Positions 18,994 through 28,220 of a DNA stretch of 64,000 nucleotides are shown here, one piece after another (position 1 is the first letter of the stretch; the number at the start of each line of letters is the position of its first letter). The DNA comes from Butyrivibrio sp. (GTDB lineage Bacteria > Bacillota > Clostridia > Lachnospirales > Lachnospiraceae). The notes under the pieces are model-generated. The model had not been told where the DNA came from. It worked only from the letters and a program-made list of their open reading frames with translations, and did not search any database. The stretch is taken from assembly GCA_024694565.1 (NCBI GenBank), contig JAILJR010000230.1, positions 18,875 to 82,874 of the forward strand. The letters are read 5' to 3'. Made by a program: the position numbers and the translations under genes.

Positions 18994-20217
18994 ATGAAAA
19001 AGAAACATAGAGTACTTGCGGCAATGGCTGTGGCAGCTATGATGCTCTCTGCCTGCGGTGGTGCGGCGAATGAAACAACGAATGACGCTTCCGGTGCTGA
19101 TTCTTCAGTCACTGCTTCTTCTGAGGCTTCGAGCCAGGAACAGACTGCAGATTCTGCGGCAGCAGCGTCTATAGAGACCATCGATGTGTCGGGTCTTCCT
19201 ACTACGACACTTAAGGAGATTGATGTTGACAGCCTTGTCAAGCTGGGAGAATACAAGGGGTTAAAGCTTGAAACAACCAAAAAGGAAGTAACGGATGCTG
19301 ATGTTGAGAACAGCTTAAAGAGTGCTTTTGCAAGAAATCCCAGGATGGTCGAGGTAAAGGACAGGAAGGTTCAAAAGGGCGATACTGCTGTAATAGACTA
19401 TGCAGGAAGATACGCTGATACGGATGAGGCCTTCCAGGGAGGAGCGGCCAATGATTATAATCTGGAGATCGGTTCAGGTACATTTATTCCCGGATTTGAG
19501 GACGGACTTATAGGCGTCACCCCGGGAGAGACGGTAGACCTAAAGCTCACTTTTCCCGAGGATTACCATGCAGCTGAGCTGGCAGGCAAGGATGTCATTT
19601 TCTCAGTCTTTGTCAAAAAAATACTGGCTAAGGACAGTGAGCCTTCAGATGACTGGGTTAAGGAGATGAACCTTACTGATGCAACAGACCTCGCAGGCTA
19701 TAAGGCTAATCTCAAAAAGATGCTTGAAGAGGATGCTGAGGAAGAGTACAAAAAGGCACTGATGAATGAGGCAGTAGAAAAAGCGACGGAAAATGCTACT
19801 GTAGAGGAAGTTCCGGCAGAGCTTCACAACAGATATTTCGTGCTGGTTTATGATTCGGCACAGACCGCTGCCCAGCAGGTTTATTATATGTACGGCATAC
19901 AGGTTTCGCCTGAGGAATATGTCTCAAATGTGATGGAGAGCAATGGCATAACAGGTACAATCGAGGACTATTTAAATGATCTCGCCGACAAGCAGTCCAA
20001 AAAGTGCATGGTACTTGAGGCAATTGGTCATAAGGAAAACATTGAGATTACAGACGATATTGTCAATAAATACATTCAGGACGATTACGACAACTTCTAT
20101 AGCAAGAATTTCAGCACAATTGACGAGTACAAGAAGACTTTTGATCCAGAGGATTACAGGGAACAGATAATGGCAGACAAGGTTGCTGAATTCCTTGTCG
20201 AGAACGCAGCAAAATAA
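18994..20217 (+). CDS. Lipoprotein with trigger-factor/FKBP-type peptidyl-prolyl isomerase domain
   Basis: Lipobox MMLSACGG; KGDTAVIDYAGRYADTDEAFQGGAANDYNLEIGSGTFIPGFEDGLIGVTPGETVDLKLTFPEDYHAAELAGKDVIFSV FKBP signature; helical trigger-factor-like C-terminus. Confidence 0.88.
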   Translation: MKKKHRVLAAMAVAAMMLSACGGAANETTNDASGADSSVTASSEASSQEQTADSAAAASIETIDVSGLPTTTLKEIDVDSLVKLGEYKGLKLETTKKEVTDADVENSLKSAFARNPRMVEVKDRKVQKGDTAVIDYAGRYADTDEAFQGGAANDYNLEIGSGTFIPGFEDGLIGVTPGETVDLKLTFPEDYHAAELAGKDVIFSVFVKKILAKDSEPSDDWVKEMNLTDATDLAGYKANLKKMLEEDAEEEYKKALMNEAVEKATENATVEEVPAELHNRYFVLVYDSAQTAAQQVYYMYGIQVSPEEYVSNVMESNGITGTIEDYLNDLADKQSKKCMVLEAIGHKENIEITDDIVNKYIQDDYDNFYSKNFSTIDEYKKTFDPEDYREQIMADKVAEFLVENAAK

Positions 20218-20239
20218 TTAACCGGAAGGGGATGAGCAT

Positions 20240-21631
20240 ATGGAACTGACTGATATCAGAGAATTGTTTGAAAAACAGGATGACTTTGCAGACAAGAGGG
20301 TTACGGTAGGCGGATGGATAAGAAGCATCCGTGATTCAAAGGCAATAGGCTTTATAGTGCTTAATGACGGTACTTTCTTTAAGCCATTGCAGATAGTTTA
20401 TACGGATAAGCTTAAGAACTTCGCAGAGATAAGCAGGCTCAATGTCGGAGCTGCGGTAATTGCTACAGGCACGATCGTAGCTACACCCGGGGCGAAGCAG
20501 CCATTTGAGATGCAGGCAGAGAGTGTTGAAATTGAGGGAGCTTCAACAGCCGATTACCCTCTTCAGAAGAAGAGACATACTCTTGAGTTTTTGAGGACAA
20601 TTCCTCATCTTCGTGCAAGAACAAACACCTTTGAGGCTGTATTCAGAGTTCGTTCCGTTGCTGCCTATGCCATACACTCATTCTTTCAGGAAAGAGGCTT
20701 TGTATATGTCCACACTCCGCTGATCACAGGAAGTGACTGTGAGGGTGCAGGAGAGATGTTCCAGGTTACAACCATGGATCTGAACAATGTCCCCAGGACA
20801 GAGGACGGAAGCGTGGACTACTCAAAGGATTTCTTTGGAAAGCCTGTCAACCTGACTGTAAGCGGACAGCTGAATGTCGAGACCTACGCTTTTGCTTTTA
20901 AGAATGTATATACCTTCGGACCAACCTTCAGAGCAGAGAATTCAAACACGACACGCCATGCGGCAGAGTTCTGGATGATAGAGCCTGAGATGTGCTTTGC
21001 AGACCTCAAGGATGACTGCGACACGGCTGAGGCCATGCTCAAATATGTCATCAGCTATGTGCTTGAGCATTGTCCGGAGGAGATGGCATTTTTTAACGAG
21101 TTTATAGACAAGGGCCTTATCGACAGACTGAATAATGTTGTGAACAGTGAATTTGGCAGAATAACCTACACAGAGGCTATAGAGCTTTTGTCAAAACACA
21201 ATGACAAATTTGATTACAAGGTAAGCTGGGGCTGTGATCTTCAGACTGAGCACGAGAGATACCTCACGGAACAGATCTTTAAGAAACCGGTATTCGTTAC
21301 AGATTATCCGAAGGAGATAAAGGCCTTCTACATGAAGCTGAATGAAGATGGCAAAACTGTTGCTGCAGCTGACTGCCTTGTTCCCGGAATCGGTGAGATT
21401 GTAGGAGGAAGCCAGAGAGAGGATGATCTTGAGACTCTTGAGAAGAGGATGGATGAGCTGGGGCTGAAGAAGGAAGATTATCAGTTTTATCTTGACCTTA
21501 GAAAATATGGAAGCGTTCGTCACGCAGGTTTTGGTCTTGGCTTTGAAAGATGCGTTATGTATCTTACCGGAATGGGCAACATCAGGGATGTTGAATCTTT
21601 CCCGCGCACTGTTGGAAATTGTGAATTATGA
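20240..21631 (+). CDS. asnS: Asparagine--tRNA ligase
   Basis: Class II aaRS motifs: [78 protein letters not shown]. Confidence 0.95.
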   Translation: MELTDIRELFEKQDDFADKRVTVGGWIRSIRDSKAIGFIVLNDGTFFKPLQIVYTDKLKNFAEISRLNVGAAVIATGTIVATPGAKQPFEMQAESVEIEGASTADYPLQKKRHTLEFLRTIPHLRARTNTFEAVFRVRSVAAYAIHSFFQERGFVYVHTPLITGSDCEGAGEMFQVTTMDLNNVPRTEDGSVDYSKDFFGKPVNLTVSGQLNVETYAFAFKNVYTFGPTFRAENSNTTRHAAEFWMIEPEMCFADLKDDCDTAEAMLKYVISYVLEHCPEEMAFFNEFIDKGLIDRLNNVVNSEFGRITYTEAIELLSKHNDKFDYKVSWGCDLQTEHERYLTEQIFKKPVFVTDYPKEIKAFYMKLNEDGKTVAAADCLVPGIGEIVGGSQREDDLETLEKRMDELGLKKEDYQFYLDLRKYGSVRHAGFGLGFERCVMYLTGMGNIRDVESFPRTVGNCEL

Positions 21632-21706
21632 TGCTATACTAAATATAGTAGTCAATTGGGGATTATTCACAAGTTATTCCTTAGGATCAGGCAAGGGGGT
21701 ATGGGT

Positions 21707-23221
21707 ATGAAAAAGAGTTGTTCTGTTGTTGCCGTTATACTGACCCTTGTTTTTTTGTTGCTTTGTCCGGTGAAATCCTACGCAACCACCAGCCAGGAGC
21801 TCAAGGAAGCTCAGAAGAAGCTGGAGGCAGAGCAGAAGGAACTGGAAAAGCAGAAAAAAGCTGCACAGAGTCAGCAGAATGCCAATGAGAATAAGCTAAA
21901 TGAGGCCAACAATCAGATCAATCAGACTTCCGAAGCTATGGGTGAGACTAAGGAGCAGATTGATACTACATCGGAGGAGATTGTAGGCCTCTTGACTGAT
22001 ATCGATTTTATCAAGGAGGATATTTCCGAAAAAGAGATTCAGATTGTTAAGACCAATGAGGAGTATGAGCAGGCCAAACAGAATGAGGAGACTCTCTATG
22101 AGTCTATGGTGCAGAGAGTCAAGTTTATGTACGAAAAGGGTAACTACTCTTACGTTCAGATCCTTCTCACTGCAAGCAGCTATTCCGATGCTCTGAATAA
22201 GGCCCAGTATGTTGAGCAGCTGTATGAATATGACAGGATAAAGCTCGGAGAGTTCATTGACGCCAAGGAAGCAGCGCAGGCTCTTGGAATACAGCTTGAG
22301 GAGGAGAGGTCAGAGCTGGAGGCTTCCAAGTATGAGCTTGAGGAAGAAGAAGCGTACATGGAGAAGCTTCTTGCGCAGTATAAGGCTCAATATGCTGACT
22401 ATGAAGTGAAGCTTGCACAGGCAAGGCAGAATGCGGCTGTCTATACGGCCAGGATAAAGAGTCAGCAGGCCAGCATTGCCAGCATTCAGAAACAACTTGA
22501 GACAAAACAGAAGGAAGTCAATAATGCAAAGCAGGCCACCCAGGCGGCGCTTGCAGCAGAGAAGGCAGCAGCTGAAAAAGCGGCAGCAGAAAAAGCAGCA
22601 GCCAGAACGGCAGCTCAGGAGAGACTGTCTGAACTGAAGGCGATGCAGGAAAACGGTGAGGAAGTAGACGAGAATGAGCTGGCAGAGCTTGCTAAAATAT
22701 TGGAAAGTACTGCTGATGTTGCATCGTCCAAAAGCTCATCTTCAAAATCAACTGCAACGTCATCGTCTGGTTCAAACACAACAACATCATCATCGACTAC
22801 CACAACAACGTCATCCGGCGGATCCGGTTCATCGGGATCTTCATCCGGAAGTTCAAAATCATATTCTCCGCCAGGGAGTGCAACCGGAAGCAACGTAGCA
22901 AACTATGCCTGCCAGTTTGTCGGTAATCCCTATGTTTCAGGCGGAACAAGTCTTACAAACGGAGCCGACTGCTCGGGCTTTGTGTATTCGGTTTACAAGG
23001 CATTTGGTATTTCAGTACCTCGTACATCGTGGGAACAGGGTACCCACGGACGCGAGGTTTCCTATTCAAATGCCCAGCCCGGTGATGTTATCTACTACGG
23101 CGGACATGTTGGAATTTATATAGGCGGTGGACAGATTGTTCACGCAAGTACGCAGAAGACAGGTATAAAAATCAGCTCAGCGACTTACAGATCGATTATA
23201 AGCGTCAGGAGATTTCTCTGA
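21707..23221 (+). CDS. Secreted coiled-coil NlpC/P60 family cell-wall hydrolase (PcsB/CwlO-like architecture)
   Basis: Signal peptide, long coiled coil, Ser/Thr-rich linker, C-terminal [17 protein letters not shown]...[23 protein letters not shown]. Confidence 0.9.
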   Translation: MKKSCSVVAVILTLVFLLLCPVKSYATTSQELKEAQKKLEAEQKELEKQKKAAQSQQNANENKLNEANNQINQTSEAMGETKEQIDTTSEEIVGLLTDIDFIKEDISEKEIQIVKTNEEYEQAKQNEETLYESMVQRVKFMYEKGNYSYVQILLTASSYSDALNKAQYVEQLYEYDRIKLGEFIDAKEAAQALGIQLEEERSELEASKYELEEEEAYMEKLLAQYKAQYADYEVKLAQARQNAAVYTARIKSQQASIASIQKQLETKQKEVNNAKQATQAALAAEKAAAEKAAAEKAAARTAAQERLSELKAMQENGEEVDENELAELAKILESTADVASSKSSSSKSTATSSSGSNTTTSSSTTTTTSSGGSGSSGSSSGSSKSYSPPGSATGSNVANYACQFVGNPYVSGGTSLTNGADCSGFVYSVYKAFGISVPRTSWEQGTHGREVSYSNAQPGDVIYYGGHVGIYIGGGQIVHASTQKTGIKISSATYRSIISVRRFL

Positions 23222-23240
23222 TTCTTTAACAGGAGGCAGA

Positions 23241-24791
23241 ATGGCTTTTGAAGAAAAAGTTATAGTAATAGATTTCGGAGGACAGTACAATCAGCTTGTA
23301 GCAAGGCGCGTCAGGGAATGTAATGTATACTGCGAGATATATTCATACAGGACACCAATTGAGAAGATAAAGGATATGGCTCCAAAGGGAATCATCCTAA
23401 CCGGCGGACCAAATTCCTGCTATGAGGAGGGTGCTCCTTCGTATGCAAGGGAACTTTTTGAGCTTGGGATTCCGGTTCTTGGGCTATGCTATGGTGCACA
23501 GCTCATGATGCATATTCTCGGAGGAAAGGTTGAGAAGGCTCCTGTACGTGAGTATGGCAAGACACTCACTTTTATTGATTCATCGAAGGATACACTTTTT
23601 GCAGGTATCAAGGATGAGACAATAGTCTGGATGAGCCATACTGATTATATAAGTAAGGCAGCTCCCGGATTTGATATCATTGCCCACACGGCAGACTGCC
23701 CTGTTGCAGCAGCGGCCTGTGAGGAAAAGAAGCTCTATGCGATTCAGTTCCATCCGGAGGTTCTTCATACAGTAAGAGGAAAAGAGATACTCTTCAACTT
23801 TGTCAGGAAAATCTGCGGTACCCTTGGAACATGGAGAATGGATTCCTTCGTAGAGAATACCATAGGGCAGATAAGGGAAAAGGTTGGAGACGGGAAGGTG
23901 CTACTGGCCCTCTCCGGCGGAGTTGATTCATCAGTTCTGGCAGCGCTTCTTGCCAAGGCTATTGGAAAGCAGCTCACCTGTGTTTTTGTGGATCACGGAC
24001 TGCTTCGCAAAAATGAGGGAGATGAGGTCGAGAGCGTTTTTGGACCGGAAGGAAGCTTTGACATAAACTTTATCCGTGTGAATGCTGCCGAGAGATATTA
24101 CGCAAAGCTTAAAGGGGTGGAAGAACCCGAGAGAAAGCGCAAGATAATCGGTGAAGAATTCATTAGAGTCTTTGAAGAGGAAGCCAAGAAGATAGGTGCT
24201 GTCGATTTTCTGGCTCAGGGCACAATTTATCCTGATGTCGTTGAATCGGGACTTGGCGGAGAATCTGCAGTCATAAAGTCTCATCACAACGTGGGAGGTC
24301 TTCCTGATTTTGTGGACTTCAAGGAGATAATAGAGCCTCTTCGGTCACTGTTTAAGGATGAGGTCAGGAAAGCGGGGCTGGAGCTTGGACTTCCGGAGTA
24401 CCTTGTCTACCGTCAGCCATTCCCGGGTCCGGGTCTTGGCATAAGGATAATTGGTGAGGTTAACGCAGAAAAGGTACGTATTGTTCAGGATGCTGATTTT
24501 ATTTACAGGGAAGAGGTTGCGGCAGCAGGTCTTCAGAAGCTCCCTGATCAGTACTTTGCAGCGCTTTCAAATATGCGTTCAGTCGGCGTAATGGGGGATG
24601 AGAGAACCTACGATTACGCTGTAGTTCTCCGGGCCGTTGAGACCGTCGACTTTATGACAGCGGAGGCATCGAACATACCGTTTGATGTCCTTCAAAAGGT
24701 CATGAGCCGTATCATAAATGAGGTTAAGGGTGTCAACCGGGTAATGTATGATTTGACGTCAAAACCACCGGGGACAGTGGAACTGGAGTAA
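23241..24791 (+). CDS. guaA: GMP synthase (glutamine-hydrolysing)
   Basis: [53 protein letters not shown]-terminus. Confidence 0.96.
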   Translation: MAFEEKVIVIDFGGQYNQLVARRVRECNVYCEIYSYRTPIEKIKDMAPKGIILTGGPNSCYEEGAPSYARELFELGIPVLGLCYGAQLMMHILGGKVEKAPVREYGKTLTFIDSSKDTLFAGIKDETIVWMSHTDYISKAAPGFDIIAHTADCPVAAAACEEKKLYAIQFHPEVLHTVRGKEILFNFVRKICGTLGTWRMDSFVENTIGQIREKVGDGKVLLALSGGVDSSVLAALLAKAIGKQLTCVFVDHGLLRKNEGDEVESVFGPEGSFDINFIRVNAAERYYAKLKGVEEPERKRKIIGEEFIRVFEEEAKKIGAVDFLAQGTIYPDVVESGLGGESAVIKSHHNVGGLPDFVDFKEIIEPLRSLFKDEVRKAGLELGLPEYLVYRQPFPGPGLGIRIIGEVNAEKVRIVQDADFIYREEVAAAGLQKLPDQYFAALSNMRSVGVMGDERTYDYAVVLRAVETVDFMTAEASNIPFDVLQKVMSRIINEVKGVNRVMYDLTSKPPGTVELE

Positions 24792-24799
24792 ATAATAAG

Positions 24800-24842
24800 C
24801 CCTAGAAGTCGCGAAAGTAGCGGATTCTGGGGCTTTGTTTTT
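24800..24842 (+). terminator. Rho-independent terminator after guaA
   Basis: GCCCTAGAA...TTCTGGGGC stem followed by tttgtttttc. Confidence 0.8.
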
Positions 24843-24918
24843 CTTATGGCCAAGAATAAACCGGCAGATACGAGCCAGGGGCATTTTGAGGATTTATTGT
24901 TTCTGAAAAGACACAGGC

Positions 24919-26994
24919 ATGTGTACTATTGCGGGCGCAGAGTTTATTTCTGATAATGCTGAAAAATATGTCGAAGAAAGGGATAGAGATTCATTGGAAT
25001 CTGAAGAATTTGTAACATTAAGAGAGTTATGTGATGAATTATCAATATCGCAGGCAACAGGCAGAAACTGGGTTAAGCTGGGCAAAATTGTTCCGGATGG
25101 AAAAGAGAAAAACAATCCTCTTTTTTCAGCAAAGTATGTTGAAGCCTTGAAGAGTGAAATAAGCTCCGGAGAGAATAAAGCCTTAAAGAGCAGACGCAAC
25201 AAAAAATATGTTTCTGGTAATGCATTGTACAAGTCATATGTTTCAGATAGCTGCAAGTCAGTTTTTGAAGTTCAGAAACTGCTTGGCTTGTTGTTAGTAA
25301 GTGACCTGGAATTGTCAGAAGATGTAATTTTGCTATTTGTTGCTGATTGCGCTTTGCATTTGTTTGCAGATAAAAACAGGCTCCCTTTTGCAGGAGAAAA
25401 CAGATTGCTGCATGGATTTGTACGGGGAGAGATATCGATAGGAATATATGACGAATTTGTAAGCGATCTTATAACAGACAGGAATTTGTGTATAGAAATA
25501 TGTGAAAAATATCCGCTTTTGTTTTCACTTGATTATTCATATGAATATAAAGAGGATGTATTGGGTCTCATATATATATCATGCAAGAATATTGGAAACA
25601 GAAAAGCTACAGGGGCATATTATACTTCTAACAGTGTGGTTCAAAAGCTGATAGGAAGTCTTGATATAAGCGGCAGGGATTTAATTCTGGATCCGTGCTG
25701 TGGTACAGGGAATTTTTTACTGCAGCTTCCGGAGGACGTAGAAGCTGGATGCGTTTATGGCTTTGATATTGACTTTGCATGCGTGAAAATATCAAGAATC
25801 AATATGGCGCTAAGATATAAAAATGCGGACATTCAGACTATACGTGAGCATATTGTCGGGAAGAATTATCTAAAGGACAGAAATGACATAGAGTTTGACT
25901 ATATCATTGGAAATCCGCCATGGGGTTATGAATTCTCCGAGCAGGAAAAAGTGGAACTCAGATTCATGTATAGTACTGCTGTAGGCAAAAACATTGAGTC
26001 TTACGATGTCTTTATTGAGCAGGCAATCAAAAACCTTAAGAAGGGCGGAACGTTATCTTTTGTCCTGCCTGAGGCAATTTTAAATGTAAAGGCACATATG
26101 CCTGTGCGGAGCTTCATTATTGACGGAAATTCAATCAACGCGATTGTATATTTGGGAAATGCTTTCGATGGAGTTCAATGCCCTTGTATTATCATGAGCA
26201 TTACACATACAGGAACGCACCTCTCCACGACAGGTCTTAGAATAGTCAATGGCAGCAGAGACTTTACAATAAATACAGAGAGGGAAGTAACATCAGAGTA
26301 TTTTAACTTTTTAACAACAGATAAGGAATACGAAATTATAAAAAAGGTAAACCAAATTGATAAAGTGGTGTTTTTGGCGAAAAATGCAGATTTTGCGTTG
26401 GGAATCGTGACCGGTGATAACAAAAAATATATTTCGGCGCAGAAAAGTGATGATAACGAAATGGTGCTTAAAGGGTCTGATATTCTCAAATATCGCATAA
26501 CGCCTACAGACAACTATATCGTCTTTGAGCCCGAAAGCTTCCAGCAGGTTGCTCCTGTGGAGTTGTACAGAGCAGGGGAGAAGCTTCTTTACAGGTTTAT
26601 CTGCAATCAGCTGGTATTCGCATATGATAACAAACAGACACTTTCTCTGAACAGCTGTAATATTGTAGTTCCTCACATTGACGGAATATCAATCAAATAT
26701 ATACTTGCGATTTTGAATTCAAGAGTTGCGCAGTATATTTATAAAATGCAGTTTAATTCAGTAAAGGTTCTGCGTTCTCATATTGAGAGCATACCAATTC
26801 CTGTTGTGGATGATGATATGCATAAAAAGGTCATAGCACTGACGGAAGAACTCATAGAGGGCGGCAGTGCAGATGTTGTGATAAAGCGCTATGATGAGCT
26901 TGATGAAGTGATCTTTGATATTTTTATGCTGAATGAAGAAGAGCGTGAGATTGTTAAGGAAGCAGTTGACGGAGAAAACAAATTTCTTTTGTAA
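24919..26994 (+). CDS. N6-adenine DNA methyltransferase with N-terminal HTH and C-terminal TaqI-like specificity region
   Basis: ATGAYYTSNSVVQKLI; motif I LILDPCCGTGNFLLQL; motif IV FDYIIGNPPWGYEF; C-terminal ILAILNSRVAQYIYKMQF...LRSHIESIPIPVVD; N-terminal VTLRELCDELSISQATGRNWVKLGKI HTH. Confidence 0.85.
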   Translation: MCTIAGAEFISDNAEKYVEERDRDSLESEEFVTLRELCDELSISQATGRNWVKLGKIVPDGKEKNNPLFSAKYVEALKSEISSGENKALKSRRNKKYVSGNALYKSYVSDSCKSVFEVQKLLGLLLVSDLELSEDVILLFVADCALHLFADKNRLPFAGENRLLHGFVRGEISIGIYDEFVSDLITDRNLCIEICEKYPLLFSLDYSYEYKEDVLGLIYISCKNIGNRKATGAYYTSNSVVQKLIGSLDISGRDLILDPCCGTGNFLLQLPEDVEAGCVYGFDIDFACVKISRINMALRYKNADIQTIREHIVGKNYLKDRNDIEFDYIIGNPPWGYEFSEQEKVELRFMYSTAVGKNIESYDVFIEQAIKNLKKGGTLSFVLPEAILNVKAHMPVRSFIIDGNSINAIVYLGNAFDGVQCPCIIMSITHTGTHLSTTGLRIVNGSRDFTINTEREVTSEYFNFLTTDKEYEIIKKVNQIDKVVFLAKNADFALGIVTGDNKKYISAQKSDDNEMVLKGSDILKYRITPTDNYIVFEPESFQQVAPVELYRAGEKLLYRFICNQLVFAYDNKQTLSLNSCNIVVPHIDGISIKYILAILNSRVAQYIYKMQFNSVKVLRSHIESIPIPVVDDDMHKKVIALTEELIEGGSADVVIKRYDELDEVIFDIFMLNEEEREIVKEAVDGENKFLL

Positions 26995-27090
26995 AAGATG
27001 AGTCATGGCATTTTATATTCAAGACATTGAATGAGCTTTTGTCGGGCAACTCATTGAATAATTATGAAATAAATATAAATTCTAAAGATG

Positions 27091-27120
27091 TATAGTTGAT
27101 TTTGAATCTTATACTGCTAT
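27091..27120 (+). promoter_or_regulatory. Candidate sigma-A promoter for the small peptide gene
   Basis: ttgatt N16 tataat upstream of 27166. Confidence 0.5.
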
Positions 27121-27165
27121 AATTTGACAAAGAAAACGACATCACCGATATAGGAGGAAAAAAGA

Positions 27166-27426
27166 ATGTCAGAAGAGAAGAAAATCGTAGAGAAGAAGCT
27201 CTCTTTAGATCAGCTTGAAAAAGTAGGGGGCGGATTTAAACAGACTATCAAGGGATATTCATATGGTTGCATTATTAAGTGCCCAAGCTGCGGAAATGCC
27301 AATCAGAATGAGTTCTATTGTGATGGAGACATCCTTGCATCCTGTCAGAAGGATCTTTACACATGCGCTATATGCGGACAGCAGTTTGCAGCCGCTTCGG
27401 GATATGGAATAACAGATATTCTTTGA
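27166..27426 (+). CDS. Cysteine-rich peptide with bacteriocin-type double-glycine leader
   Basis: MSEEKKIVEKKLSLDQLEKVGGG leader-like N-terminus; core with CIIKCPSC, YTCAIC; strong RBS taggaggaaaaaag. Confidence 0.7.
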   Translation: MSEEKKIVEKKLSLDQLEKVGGGFKQTIKGYSYGCIIKCPSCGNANQNEFYCDGDILASCQKDLYTCAICGQQFAAASGYGITDIL

Positions 27427-27531
27427 TTTTTTAGTTCTTAGGGCAAAAGAAGAAATTGCCCTCATGTTTCCGGATTTGCCAGACTCATCTTCAATGTACT
27501 GGCGATTGGCAGCAACACAGCAAAGTTATAT

Positions 27532-27565
27532 AAAGCTGTTACACTTTTGTGTAGCAGCTTTTATT
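27532..27565 (+). terminator. Rho-independent terminator-like hairpin between peptide gene and acetyltransferase
   Basis: AAAGCTGTTACACttttGTGTAGCAGCTTTTATT. Confidence 0.7.
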
Positions 27566-27613
27566 GGGAATTTTTTAAGAGGAATTGTTAATCGTCAGGG
27601 GGTAAAAGGTAAG

Positions 27614-28087
27614 ATGATAACAGTACGACGTGCCAATAGCGATGATATAGCAAGGATTCTTGAGCTTCTCGTCCAGGTGGACATGGTGCATCATAATGGA
27701 AGGCCGGATATATTCAAAGGCCCTGCGACCAAGTATAACGAGAGTGAGCTCAAAGAGATAATTTCAGGGGACAGTACCCCGGTATTTGTTGCTGTGGATG
27801 AGAGGAATACAGTACTCGGACATGCATTCTGCATCCACAGGCAGATTACTGATGATCACGTTCTCACAGACATCAGGACGCTGTATATTGATGATATATG
27901 TGTGGATGAGAACTGCAGAGGAATGGGTGTAGGGAAAACATTGTATGAGCATGTGGTTGCCTATGCCAGAGAGAACGATTATTATAATATAACGCTCAAT
28001 GTGTGGTCCTGTAATCCCGGTGCACTTGCATTTTATGAGTCAATGGGATTAAAGCCGCAGAAGGTAGGAATGGAGAATATTCTATGA
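27614..28087 (+). CDS. GNAT-family N-acetyltransferase
   Basis: LYIDDICVDENCRGMGVGKTLYEHVVAYA, LNVWSCNPGALAFYESMGLKPQ; RBS gggggtaaaaggtaag before ATG 27614 (ORF track starts upstream). Confidence 0.88.
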   Translation: MITVRRANSDDIARILELLVQVDMVHHNGRPDIFKGPATKYNESELKEIISGDSTPVFVAVDERNTVLGHAFCIHRQITDDHVLTDIRTLYIDDICVDENCRGMGVGKTLYEHVVAYARENDYYNITLNVWSCNPGALAFYESMGLKPQKVGMENIL

Positions 28088-28118
28088 CGAAAAGCCCCTC
28101 TGATGGGGCTTTTTTGTT
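28086..28118 (+). terminator. Rho-independent terminator
   Basis: aaaagcccctctgatggggcttttttgtt. Confidence 0.88.
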
Positions 28119-28220
28119 ATAATGTATTTAGTCGGGATTCTTGAACGCATTTTCCTTAATGCGCTTAAGAAATCAATGGGTTGATCTTATAAACAAGCGT
28201 TCACAGGAGGTATTGCTATC

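Noticed and set aside
22615-22893. Acidic minus-strand ORF ([12 protein letters not shown]...) in the NlpC/P60 linker
   Set aside because: Antisense reading of the Ser/Thr low-complexity linker
24792-28120. Intact mobile element or ICE integrated at guaA
   Set aside because: No integrase and no repeat of the guaA 3' end found downstream; only the position and gene type suggest acquisition
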